Origin: Desulfocucumis sp964643075
Lineage (GTDB): Bacteria > Bacillota > Desulfotomaculia > Desulfotomaculales > Desulfocucumaceae
DNA length: 64,000 nt
NCBI GenBank assembly: GCA_964643075.1
Contig: CAZXQO010000020.1
Coordinates: forward strand, 1 to 64,000
Reading direction: 5' to 3'
The notes below the pieces were generated by a model. That model saw only the letters and a program-made list of their open reading frames with translations, did no database searches and had not been told where the DNA came from. Every line of letters begins with the position of its first letter. Within the stretch, counting starts at the first letter, position 1. Of this stretch, positions 1-7,535 are shown in pieces. The position numbers and the translations under genes are program-made.

Positions 1-66
1 CCGTACCTTATATCCGTCCCCATGGCTCCGCTAACTTTTAGTTTACGCTGTAGTACTAGTCAGCCA
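1..66. repeat. Partial intergenic repeat, also present beside ribF
   Basis: The first ~66 bases match 27703-27760 closely (shared blocks CCGTACCTTATA, CCGTCCCCATGGCTCCGCTAAC and TTACGCTGTAGT). At 27.7 kb the same sequence directly follows a GGGGACA...TGTCCCC palindrome, so this is probably the tail of another repeat whose head lies outside the window. From here to 200 there is nothing else I can support. Confidence 0.7.
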
Positions 67-200
67 GTTTAATTGAACCGGTTGGACAGTTATCCTCTCA
101 ACATTGACAACCGGACGCATTACTGGCACCCCCCCTTGCTGATATATTGGACCTTCTTTATCCACTTTAAGGCTTTAGTTACCCCTATCACAGTCACAGT

Positions 201-617
201 CTATCCCTCCACTGGCATTCCGCTTACTATGTCCGCCAGGGTTTCCCTGGTCAATTCCTTTATCAGGGCTGCCTGAGCTCTTCCGATAATCCGGTGTACC
301 CGGCAGGTAGGGCGATTAGGACAGTGATAGTTTTCTCCCAGGCACACGTTCAGCGCCAAGGGGCCTTCTATGGCTACCAGTATATCGGCCAGGGTAATTT
401 CGTTGCTGGGCCTGGCCAGTCTTACCCCTCCCTGGGAGCCCCTCTGGGTTATCACCAGCCCGGCCCGGCTTAACAACTGGATTGTTTTTTTCAGAAATAC
501 TTCCGGTATACTATGGCGCTCGGAAATATGCTTGGTTTGAATGAACTCTCCGAAGGGAGCTGTGGATAATTCCAGGGCAGTTCTTATAGCGTATTCTGTT
601 TGTCTGGTGATTTGCAT
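201..617 (-). CDS. Rrf2 family transcriptional regulator with three-cysteine signature
   Basis: A 138-residue Rrf2-type repressor: N-terminal winged helix (residues 1-65, beginning MQITRQTEYAIR) followed by a dimerisation helix. Cys92, Cys99 and Cys105 sit in the region that binds an Fe-S cluster in IscR and NsrR, so it probably senses iron-sulfur status, nitric oxide or redox; this is inferred from the family. The ATG has an AAAGGG ribosome site 8 nt upstream and a consensus promoter 47 bp further up. No iscS/iscU or cysteine genes are adjacent, so the regulon cannot be read from context. CymR-like function is possible but less likely given the cysteine pattern. It ends with UAG. Confidence 0.9.
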   Translation of the reverse strand: MQITRQTEYAIRTALELSTAPFGEFIQTKHISERHSIPEVFLKKTIQLLSRAGLVITQRGSQGGVRLARPSNEITLADILVAIEGPLALNVCLGENYHCPNRPTCRVHRIIGRAQAALIKELTRETLADIVSGMPVEG

Positions 618-663
618 AATAACTACCCTTTCAGTACTAAGTGGATAACTTTTATCTTCTTTA

Positions 664-691
664 ATTATACTTACAAAATTCCCTCTGTCAA
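664..691 (-). promoter_or_regulatory. Sigma-A type promoter for the Rrf2 gene
   Basis: On the minus strand a perfect -35 TTGACA (686-691) and a perfect -10 TATAAT (664-669) are separated by 16 bp, upstream of the Rrf2 start at 617. The AT-rich leader between may hold an autoregulatory operator, but I see no clear palindrome. Confidence 0.75.
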
Positions 692-720
692 CCCCGTAAT
701 AGCAAAAAAATAAAATTTTT

Positions 721-811
721 GTAACTACTCAGGAGTTAGGAGTTAGGAGTTAGGAGTTAGGAGTTAGGAGTTAGGAGTTAGGAGTTAGGAGTTAGGAATA
801 TCTGAATAGTA
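721..811. repeat. MITE-like repeat (copy A) whose interior is a heptamer array
   Basis: The sequence begins GTAACTACTCAGGAGT and ends CTGAATAGTA, the same two ends (inverse orientation) as the copies at 53057 and 57858. The interior is replaced by nine head-to-tail copies of AGGAGTT plus AGGA (731-797). No flanking target duplication is visible. Confidence 0.7.
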
Positions 812-970
812 TGAAGGATCTTGGATACGATGATATTTCCGAATTTCTGGACAATGGAAAATAACATGAGAGAAAGTGAGATAGAAACTGTGAAGTTCTA
901 GTGAATTCCGCTCACTTGTTTTTACGTATTTCTGTGCGACAGCCGAGAACTGTCCCCTGTGCACTTTAGT

Positions 971-1570
971 TTATTTCAACACTAAAACAATCCCCGCCTG
1001 GACCAAACCGATGATAAAGCCCAGTACCCCGCCCAGTACTTCTATATGCTTCAGTTCCCGGGATGATATGGACAATATAATCTGCTCCAGCCGCTCCAGG
1101 GGGAAGGAATTGACTTTGGCCTCCACCATTTCCCCGATCTTGAATTGTTCCTTAAACCTTTCCCCGTACTTTTCCGTCATTTCCATGATCAGTGACGGCA
1201 GGTGCCTGTGCATCTGTTCGGCAATGGTGTCGGATATAGCGTTTTTAATGGACAGGGGAATAAAGGCCGGGAGCCTGTCCAGCACCCTGACTCTAAGGGC
1301 CTGGGACAGTGTTTCCTCTATGCCGCAAAGTACCTCGCCAGACTTCATAAACCCCAGCAGGTCGTCCGCCGAGAGCAGTTCCTTTTCAATCACCTCACCG
1401 ATACTTATGGCCAGTTCCTGCCGCCTTTTGGGCACCACTCCCTGCAGTTTATAGCCCAGTATGTTCACTGGCAGGTAAGGCCGGAAAATTAGCTTAACTG
1501 CTATCCAGTTGGTAAGCCACCCGATCAGCGCCCCCACCAGAGGCATTAACACAAGCTGCGCAACATTCAA
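971..1570 (-). CDS. DUF445 family membrane protein (YheB-like)
   Basis: About 199 residues with N-terminal and C-terminal hydrophobic segments. The early motif GALIGWLTNWIAVKLIFRPY-like stretch (roughly residues 11-30) is characteristic of DUF445, and the C-terminus ends in a second hydrophobic helix (FIIGLVQAGIVLVL). Function is unknown in the family; Bacillus YheB is spore-associated. I chose the TTG at 1570 because it has a GGGGGTG ribosome site and leaves the normal short N-terminus; the longer frame to 1621 would start inside the upstream terminator. It follows ytxC, so both may relate to sporulation, which is an inference. Confidence 0.8.
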   Translation of the reverse strand: MNVAQLVLMPLVGALIGWLTNWIAVKLIFRPYLPVNILGYKLQGVVPKRRQELAISIGEVIEKELLSADDLLGFMKSGEVLCGIEETLSQALRVRVLDRLPAFIPLSIKNAISDTIAEQMHRHLPSLIMEMTEKYGERFKEQFKIGEMVEAKVNSFPLERLEQIILSISSRELKHIEVLGGVLGFIIGLVQAGIVLVLK

Positions 1571-1605
1571 AATCTTAACACCCCCAGGACATTTTACCAT
1601 AAAAA

Positions 1606-1632
1606 TAATAAAGCACCGCAACGGGTGCTTAT
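1606..1632 (-). terminator. Intrinsic terminator after ytxC
   Basis: On the minus strand AAGCACC-cgttgc-GGTGCTT forms a 7-bp stem followed by a T-rich tract, 17 nt beyond the ytxC stop. Confidence 0.75.
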
Positions 1633-1648
1633 TTATCGTAATTTTTTG

Positions 1649-2557
1649 TCAGTTTTTATCGGTAGAAATGTTGCATAGCTCGCAGCCGTTGCACACCTTC
1701 ACCCGGTGGGTGAACACATTTTTTATGGTTTCGATAGTATTGCTCGGGGCTTCTCCCTTTCCCGGATGAAATACTATCTCCTGCGGGGCGATGGTGATGA
1801 GGGTGCTGATCAGCATATCCTCGTAATTTATCTCGCTGTCCACCAGGTCCAGCATGAAGCCCTCCATATACTCACTGTTGATCACCCGGTGCTGGTCGTC
1901 AAACAGTTTAAAAACCCCGTTGGGCTTGATTACTACGTGCACCACGTCTATCCGGGGATCCTGTATTTCTACGAAATATTTCAGGAGCTGGATGAATTCC
2001 TTGTACTCCCGCTCCATTAGAAATTCGTCCACCGCCCGGTCCGCCGCCGCTTGCAGCTCGCACACGTACTCCTTCAGCCGGAAGCGGATGAAACCGTCAA
2101 TGACTATGTCGTTGTTGTTCCGCAAAAACTCCACTAACTTATGAAGTATTTTGTTGCGGCGAACAGCCTGGTAATGAGAGGGGCTGTGGCCGTTTTCGCC
2201 ATCCTGGTTTATGTAGTTGGAAGCGTACCGGTAGATGGTGCCGCGCTCTTCTTCATTGAAATAATAGTAATTTTCCCTTATTATATCGGTTAGCAGTAAT
2301 TTTTCCCACTGGCCCAGTATGATATCGGAAAGAGCATGGGCCACATAGCGCTTGAAAACAGCCGCGGTGTGCTCATCGCTGAAACCCCTGTTACTGCGGT
2401 TTGACACCCGGCAAGACAGGAAGGTGAGATTACCCGCAAGGTTTTCCTCCAGCCCAATTCGAAAGCCTTCGTTTTCAAGTAAACGCAGTTCCCGGCTCAA
2501 CATATCTTTCAGTTCACCTATATTTCTGGTGGCCCCGATGGATATCGCCTGAGCCAA
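1649..2557 (-). CDS. ytxC: YtxC-like putative sporulation protein
   Basis: A soluble protein of about 302 residues resembling the YtxC family of putative sporulation proteins. Features include a YYFNEEERGTIYR-like segment, a conserved middle helix-rich domain, and a C-terminal short cysteine cluster (CNGCELC). The biochemical role of the family is not known; it is restricted to endospore formers. I place the start at the TTG at 2557, which follows GGGAAGGGAG at suitable spacing; the open frame reaches 2656 but has no ribosome site there. Stop is UGA, followed by a good terminator. Confidence 0.75.
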   Translation of the reverse strand: MAQAISIGATRNIGELKDMLSRELRLLENEGFRIGLEENLAGNLTFLSCRVSNRSNRGFSDEHTAAVFKRYVAHALSDIILGQWEKLLLTDIIRENYYYFNEEERGTIYRYASNYINQDGENGHSPSHYQAVRRNKILHKLVEFLRNNNDIVIDGFIRFRLKEYVCELQAAADRAVDEFLMEREYKEFIQLLKYFVEIQDPRIDVVHVVIKPNGVFKLFDDQHRVINSEYMEGFMLDLVDSEINYEDMLISTLITIAPQEIVFHPGKGEAPSNTIETIKNVFTHRVKVCNGCELCNISTDKN

Positions 2558-2748
2558 GGTATCCACTCCCTTCCCGTGTGCTATATTATATGAGAGCAAA
2601 AATTTCTGTATACGATTAATGATTGCTATTACAGTATAAACATATTGTAACTTCAAAATGCCTTGAAAAATATTTTATGTAACCCACTGCAATGGATAAA
2701 ATGAATTATTTGGTTAATAAAGATTTTAGAAAGTGCGGGGGGGAGCCG

Positions 2749-2952
2749 TTGAAGGAAAAGATTGTAATATTGGTAATTGTTTCCACTGTGGGCCGGTGCT
2801 GTATTCGGGGAAAGACTTGGGGGAACTTCAACACCCAGTGCAAATCCAGCCCCGCCGATTTTGTCACCGACATAGACAGGCAGTCCCAGGCCATTATACT
2901 GGAGGAGCTAACGGCAAACTTCCCCGACCACCATGTGGTGGGGGAAGAATAA
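2749..2952 (+). pseudogene. Inositol monophosphatase N-terminal remnant (suhB-like)
   Basis: The plus-strand frame ending at 2952 encodes SSPADFVTDIDRQSQ...FPDHHVVGEE, the unmistakable N-terminal signature of inositol monophosphatase family proteins (K-x-D-x-VT-x-x-D and the metal-binding GEE). It stops immediately after GEE, and the metal-binding DPxDGT motif and the rest of the enzyme are absent. The preceding AGxVL-type segment (GPVLYSGKDLGEL) is in another frame, so there is also a frameshift. A TTG with a purine-rich ribosome site at 2749 may be the relic start. From 2953 to 3177 I see nothing else supportable. Confidence 0.7.
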
Positions 2953-3177
2953 CATTCATGATTATTCGCATTTAGGGTTAAGGACCAAAAAGAAACATTT
3001 TAAAGTCCCTGACGACTACTGCCAGACAACCGACAACCAAAACAGATATACCATTAGTGACAACGGTGCCCGACAAAGATCAGGCAGGCTTTGCTAATAT
3101 GTTGAAACGCTACCGCCGGAGGACCATGTCTTGTCTCAAAGCCAGGATTAGCCCCGGGGGATTTAGACTTGAATAGG

Positions 3178-4743
3178 CTATACCCCCATAATGGCGACCT
3201 CGTCCCGATCCAGCCGGAACCTGATATGCTCCATCTGCCGGCGCAGTTCCACATCCTCACCGGCGGCTCTTTCTATCTGGCGCAATAAATCTATGGTCCT
3301 GCGCAGCATGGAAAAGATATCCCCCTCCTGCAGGCTGCAGCGAGCTAGTAGTTCCTCAAAGCTGGCGCCGTCGTACCAGGCAGAGGAAAGAGAGCCGGGC
3401 AAGTGTGACCAGACGCAGAAGTTCTCAGGGACACCCTTTTTCAAAAGGTGTTTCCTGAGATCATCCACGGGCTCCAGATTAATTAGCCCTGGTTCCACTT
3501 GCTCGTCCCGACCAGGTATATAATCCACCCCGGACAGTATGGCCACCACTTCCTGGGGCGTTTTGTCCCTGATATAGCCGTTGAATACCAGTTCCGTCAC
3601 CAGCAGTTCCTGCACATGGAGGTACAATGCAAAAAGACCCCTGGACTGTAGTTCCCTGTTCTCAACGTAATCCAGTTCCTCCAGCAGGTCCCACATATTG
3701 TTAAACTCCAGCTCAAAGTCCCGGGAATGCCGGTCCAGCATCTTCAGCCTCCGGCTCAGCCGTGTTTTCTTTTCCGTGAAAATGTCTTGCTTTTTGCGGG
3801 CGTCCACACACAAGTGGTGCTGACATTTTTTCTGGGTTATTTTAAGAATCGCTCTTATTTCATCCCGCCTGTCCCTGGCACCGGGCCTGCCTCTTTTTCT
3901 CCGGTTACTCAGTGCATGCAGTTCCTTTTTCAGTTTGGTCCTGAGCAGGAAGCAGGAGGGCTGAAAAATGTCCTCACAAAAACAGCCGCCCAGGCCGGTG
4001 AACTTTTCCTCCATCGCCGCCAGTTCCGTCTTGATGCGCCTGCTTTCCTTGTTATTCTGGTAAGCGGCCAGGTTCTGCTCCAGAAACCGGTTAATCTCTT
4101 CATCAGTTTTCCAGTACAGCAGGCTGAGCACCGTGTTGGGCGAGATGGTCAGGCGGCCCCTGACCGGCTCCACTTCGTCTTCACTGTAAAAACCCGTTTG
4201 CTCCGGAAAGCGGTCATCTATCCTTACGTATACCCGGCCAACGGGATCAAAACCCCTTCTGCCGGCCCTACCCGCCATTTGAAAAAACTCTCGGTTTAAC
4301 AGACCCCGGAACTCCCGGCCGTCCCATTTGCGGCAGGAATCAAAAACAGTGCTGGCGGCTGGAAAATTAACCCCCACCGCAAAAGTTTCAGTGCAGAAAA
4401 GTACATATATCAGCCTTGACTCGTAAAGCCTTTCCACCAGATCTTTTAGCGCTGGGGACATACCGGCGTGGTGGTAGGCTATGCCCTGGATAAGTATCTG
4501 CCTGAGGTTATGCCTGCGGTTCCCGAATAATCCAGAGTTTTGGGCCTCCGCATCACTGATGGTTTGCTCCACCTTATCTTTTTCTCCGGGCAGCAGGAAA
4601 TCCCACTCCCTGGAAAGCTCTTCTGCCAAGAGCTCTGTTTTGCCCCTGCCAAACGCAAAATAAAGCGCCGGCAGGTTATCCTGAATTGAATATACAACTT
4701 CCGAAGCTGAGGGCTTACCCCCTGTTTTTGCCATAAGCACCAC
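3178..4743 (-). CDS. Ski2-like DEAD/DEAH helicase, C-terminal part (after in-frame UAG)
   Basis: The 521-residue frame holds the second RecA-like lobe and C-terminal domains of a Ski2/Mtr4-like RNA helicase. Visible are LPALYFAFGR (motif IV region), FAVGVNFPA (motif V) and QMAGRAGRRGFD (motif VI), then an arginine-rich insertion and a C-terminal helical region. It is in the same frame as the upstream part (4774-5556), separated by one UAG and ten codons, so the pair looks like one gene broken by a nonsense codon. The GTG at 4743 has no good ribosome site; the ATG at 4734 has GGTGG nearby, so reinitiation is conceivable. The catalytic motifs are otherwise intact, suggesting a recent break or a functional split. 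Confidence 0.75.
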   Translation of the reverse strand: MVLMAKTGGKPSASEVVYSIQDNLPALYFAFGRGKTELLAEELSREWDFLLPGEKDKVEQTISDAEAQNSGLFGNRRHNLRQILIQGIAYHHAGMSPALKDLVERLYESRLIYVLFCTETFAVGVNFPAASTVFDSCRKWDGREFRGLLNREFFQMAGRAGRRGFDPVGRVYVRIDDRFPEQTGFYSEDEVEPVRGRLTISPNTVLSLLYWKTDEEINRFLEQNLAAYQNNKESRRIKTELAAMEEKFTGLGGCFCEDIFQPSCFLLRTKLKKELHALSNRRKRGRPGARDRRDEIRAILKITQKKCQHHLCVDARKKQDIFTEKKTRLSRRLKMLDRHSRDFELEFNNMWDLLEELDYVENRELQSRGLFALYLHVQELLVTELVFNGYIRDKTPQEVVAILSGVDYIPGRDEQVEPGLINLEPVDDLRKHLLKKGVPENFCVWSHLPGSLSSAWYDGASFEELLARCSLQEGDIFSMLRRTIDLLRQIERAAGEDVELRRQMEHIRFRLDRDEVAIMGV

Positions 4744-4773
4744 CGTTATAGAAAATTGGAAATTTATCTGCTG

Positions 4774-5556
4774 CTATTTGCGGCCTCTCTTTTCAAAATC
4801 TCCCGCAACACCGGCCAGTTCCGGCTCCATCCAGCGACCTTTCCGCCTTTCATTTCTTTCCTTTATATATTCTCTGGCCTCATCTTCAAACAGTAATTCC
4901 CCCTCCACCGAAACCCAATTCAGTTCCAGAGGGACCGCCCGGTTCTTCTCTACGATTACCTTTACCGGGCGCTCCCTGATGTCGGCAATCCAGTTGGCTA
5001 TCTCGCGGACGTTTGGTACGGTTGCGGACAGCCCCACAATCCTCATGTGAGGCGGGGCGAATATGATGCTCTCCTCCCAAGCCGTACCCCTTTCAGCATC
5101 ATCCAGAAAGTGCACCTCGTCAAATATAACGTGGGTGGTATGTTCCAGCATCTCCGGATTGGCGAAGCACCAGTTGCGGAAAATCTCCGTGGTCATCACC
5201 AGCAGGGAGGCCCCTTCGTTGATGGACAGGTCTCCGGTAATGAGCCCCACCTTTTCCTTACCATACTCGGCCACGAAATCCCGGTATTTCTGGTTGGATA
5301 GTGCCTTGATGGGAGATGTGTAGACAGCGCTCTTACCCGAAGACATCACCTGCTCCAGCAGTTTTTCAGCAATTAAAGTTTTACCGGTGCCGGTGGGGGC
5401 GGCCACCAGCACGTCGAAACCGGCCAACAGTGAATCAATGGCTTCCACCTGAAAAGGATCCAGTTCAAGGGGTCCAGCCGGTACCGGCTCTATCCGGTCC
5501 CGGCGGAAAACCCGCCTCTTTTGCTTTCTGGGAACCTTTTCCGAATTTTTGGTCAA
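4774..5556 (-). CDS. Ski2-like DEAD/DEAH helicase, N-terminal part (ends at UAG)
   Basis: A 260-residue fragment containing the first RecA-like lobe: Walker A APTGTGKT (about residue 53), YTSPIKALSNQK (motif Ia), TTEIFRNW, the DEVH box in VIFDEVHFLDD, and motif III VGLSATVPN. It starts at TTG with AAAGGAG 7 nt upstream. Translation ends at UAG (4774-4776), after which the same frame continues into the C-terminal half. Family members act on RNA, coupling ATP hydrolysis to unwinding; alone this half would lack motifs IV-VI. UAG is an ordinary stop in this window (rrf2, spoVS, pnp, infB), which argues against recoding. Confidence 0.75.
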   Translation of the reverse strand: MTKNSEKVPRKQKRRVFRRDRIEPVPAGPLELDPFQVEAIDSLLAGFDVLVAAPTGTGKTLIAEKLLEQVMSSGKSAVYTSPIKALSNQKYRDFVAEYGKEKVGLITGDLSINEGASLLVMTTEIFRNWCFANPEMLEHTTHVIFDEVHFLDDAERGTAWEESIIFAPPHMRIVGLSATVPNVREIANWIADIRERPVKVIVEKNRAVPLELNWVSVEGELLFEDEAREYIKERNERRKGRWMEPELAGVAGDFEKRGRK

Positions 5557-5741
5557 AGGATATTCTCCTTTCAGTCAATCTTGCATTATTAAATTATACA
5601 CCAAAATACGGTATTTGAGTCAGTGCTGTTCACCCGGCTAATTAACGTATCATTAAAAAAATATAAAATTTTGATTTAGAAATAGGCCTTTCGGTTATAT
5701 AATAGAGTTAAAGTTACGGTTTATGAAAGGAGGAGAGGCCC

Positions 5742-5975
5742 TTGAACCCCAGAAACACGATGGATTATCGCTTCAATTTCAAAGAACACGGCAAGATTAT
5801 AAGCGTTGAAATCAAATGCTGTGGAAAGCACATTGGTGAAATCAGATTTAACGATGGTGAGGAAAAAACCTGTCCCATATGCGGCATGCGACATGAACTG
5901 CGCCTGGACTACAACCATTTTCACGTCACCAGGCACAGCGCGGAGGAAGATCGCTTGGAGGAAAAAGTTGTCTAA
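5742..5975 (+). CDS. Small zinc-ribbon-like hypothetical protein
   Basis: A 77-residue protein I do not recognise. It starts at TTG with a very strong AGGAGGAG ribosome site and contains CC at 26-27 and CPICGMRH around residue 46, which suggests a zinc-binding fold, with an acidic, basic-mixed C-terminus (HSAEEDRLEEKVV). It is one of few plus-strand genes, transcribed divergently from the helicase and ending at a strong terminator. No function can be assigned from the sequence. Confidence 0.7.
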   Translation: MNPRNTMDYRFNFKEHGKIISVEIKCCGKHIGEIRFNDGEEKTCPICGMRHELRLDYNHFHVTRHSAEEDRLEEKVV

Positions 5976-6063
5976 TCTGAATCACGACTCTCCACACCGC
6001 ATCCGTCCCGGAACACCGGACGGCAGGTGAGAAGATGATTCCGCAAACGGGTACGGATTATTG

Positions 6064-6096
6064 AAGAACCCGGCTCACCATGCACCGGGTTCTTTA
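6064..6096. terminator. Bidirectional terminator between the 77-aa gene and the dipeptidase
   Basis: AAGAACCCGG (6064-6073) and CCGGGTTCTT (6085-6094) form a perfect 10-bp stem with an 11-nt loop followed by TTTACATT. The genes on either side converge here, so it may serve both. Confidence 0.8.
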
Positions 6097-6129
6097 CATT
6101 AAAGCACTTTCCTCATTCTAATACCTTCC

Positions 6130-7074
6130 TCATGCTAGCACTTCCCTTATTACCCTGAACCAGTTTCCGCCCATAATCATTTCTATTTCACTATCCTTAA
6201 AGCCCCTCTTGCGCAGCCCCTCCGCCAGATGCGGCATACAAGTTACGTCCTCCAGCCCCGGAGCAACCTTTTCAATGCCGTCAAAATCCGATCCAAGACC
6301 TATACACCCTACCCCCGCCACTGATGCCATATGCTCCGCGTGGTCCAGCAGTCGCTCCAGGCAAGGATTGACCGGGCAGATAAAGTCCGGGCAGAAGCAA
6401 AGCCCGATAACGCCCCCAGTAGCCGCCAGGGCTTTAATCTGGCCATCCGTGAGATTGCGGGGATGATCGCACTGTGACCGGCTGTTGGCGTGGGTGGCGA
6501 TGACCGGTCTCCCGGAAATTCTAATGACATCCCAAAACCCCGGCTCGGCCAGGTGCGAAACATCCACCAGTATACCCAGACGATTCATTTCTTTTACCGC
6601 CGCCACACCGAATTCTGTAAGCCCGCCACCGGTCCGGCCCTCTCCCACCCCATCCGCCAGTTCGTTTCTCCCGTTCCAGGTAAGACCCAGAGAGCGAACT
6701 CCCAGGCGATGAAAAAGCCGCAAAACCGAGAGTTTCCCCGCCAGCGCCTCCCCACCCTCTATGGCTAGCAGCGCGGCCGTCTTGCTAGAGGACATCAGCC
6801 GCTCGATATCGTGACAACTCAACACCGGTTCGATTTGCTCGCTAAAGGTTTCCATTTCCCTGTAAAAAGTATCAATTATTTCAAGGGCCCTGACCGTAGC
6901 ACAGTAACGGTATTGGGGAGAGATAAAAGCCGCAAAAAACTGCAGCTTTATCCCGGAGCTGATCATTCTGGGCAGATCCAGATGCCCGCCCTTGCCGTCG
7001 TCACCCAGCCTGCGTGCCTGGTCCTCCAGGGTTATCAGTGTATCGCAGTGGGCGTCCACTATACAGTGCTGCAA
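6130..7074 (-). CDS. Membrane dipeptidase family (peptidase M19) zinc enzyme
   Basis: About 314 residues, the usual size for bacterial M19 (renal-type) dipeptidases, which hydrolyse dipeptides using a binuclear zinc site. Ligands are visible in order: His9-x-Asp11 (VDAHCD), the bridging Glu in LAIEGGEAL, the His in VDVSHL, the His in VIATHANSR, and the Asp in GLGSDFDG. No signal peptide is seen, so it is probably cytoplasmic. I chose the TTG at 7074, which has GGAGGGG 7 nt upstream, over the GTG at 7095 that has none. A physiological role in peptide recycling is a family inference. Confidence 0.88.
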   Translation of the reverse strand: MQHCIVDAHCDTLITLEDQARRLGDDGKGGHLDLPRMISSGIKLQFFAAFISPQYRYCATVRALEIIDTFYREMETFSEQIEPVLSCHDIERLMSSSKTAALLAIEGGEALAGKLSVLRLFHRLGVRSLGLTWNGRNELADGVGEGRTGGGLTEFGVAAVKEMNRLGILVDVSHLAEPGFWDVIRISGRPVIATHANSRSQCDHPRNLTDGQIKALAATGGVIGLCFCPDFICPVNPCLERLLDHAEHMASVAGVGCIGLGSDFDGIEKVAPGLEDVTCMPHLAEGLRKRGFKDSEIEMIMGGNWFRVIREVLA

Positions 7075-7100
7075 TCTTTTCCCCCTCCGTTTCACGATAT

Positions 7101-7137
7101 AAAATAAAAAAGCCCGATGTGTGTTTTATCGGGCTTT
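7101..7137 (-). terminator. Terminator after spoVS
   Basis: AAGCCCGAT (7110-7118) pairs with ATCGGGCTT (7128-7136); the minus-strand transcript then reads into a long T tract. It lies 10 nt past the spoVS stop. Confidence 0.85.
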
Positions 7138-7146
7138 TCCATATTA

Positions 7147-7407
7147 CTATCTCGGTTCAACAATTAACTTTATGGCTGTCCTTTCTTCACCGTCAATAAT
7201 AATGTCGGTAAAGGCGGGTATGCAAATCAGATCAACACCGCTGGGTGCAACAAACCCTCTGGCAATGGCCACAGCCTTGATTGCCTGGTTTAAAGCTCCC
7301 GCCCCGATGGCCTGGAGTTCTGCACATCCCCTTTCTCTGAGAACACCGGCTAGTGCCCCGGCTACGGAATTTGGATTGGATTTTGCTGAAACTTTTAAAA
7401 CGTCCAC
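7147..7407 (-). CDS. spoVS: Stage V sporulation protein S
   Basis: An 86-residue SpoVS, nearly identical over its length to the Bacillus protein (VSAKSNPNSVAGALAG, the IGAGALNQAIKAVAIARGF core, TAIKLIVEPR C-terminus). SpoVS is an Alba-like small protein affecting septation and spore coat/cortex completion; it probably binds nucleic acid. The GTG at 7407 has AAGGAGG 8 nt upstream and gives exactly the family length. It is monocistronic, with a sigma-H promoter upstream and a terminator directly downstream. Confidence 0.97.
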   Translation of the reverse strand: MDVLKVSAKSNPNSVAGALAGVLRERGCAELQAIGAGALNQAIKAVAIARGFVAPSGVDLICIPAFTDIIIDGEERTAIKLIVEPR

Positions 7408-7464
7408 GTAAAGAACCTCCTTCACTGTAATAGCAACTGATGCGATATGTTCTCTGTAAAATTT

Positions 7465-7493
7465 ATATTCGCTAATTATATAATAATTCCTGT
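7465..7493 (-). promoter_or_regulatory. Sigma-H promoter of spoVS
   Basis: On the minus strand ACAGGAATT (-35) and AGCGAATAT (-10), separated by 11 bp, match every position of the published Bacillus sigma-H consensus RNAGGAWWW-N11/12-RNNGAATWW. It lies 58 bp upstream of the spoVS start. spoVS is a known sigma-H target in Bacillus subtilis, which supports the call. Confidence 0.8.
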
Positions 7494-7535
7494 TGGAGCT
7501 GTAAAAATATTGGTTCTATTTTCGGACTATTTACT

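Noticed and set aside
731..797. CRISPR array
   Set aside because: The units are 7 bp with no spacers, and no cas genes are present.
3054..3260. 68-codon minus-strand frame past the helicase stop
   Set aside because: Overlaps the helicase end in another frame; no ribosome site or family signature.
4774..4776. Pyrrolysine codon in the helicase as a firm call
   Set aside because: UAG serves as an ordinary stop for several intact genes here and no pyl gene is in view; kept only as a hypothesis.
5671..5703. Sigma-A promoter for the 77-aa gene
   Set aside because: A perfect TATAAT exists, but the nearest TTGATT is 21 bp away, too far for a normal promoter.
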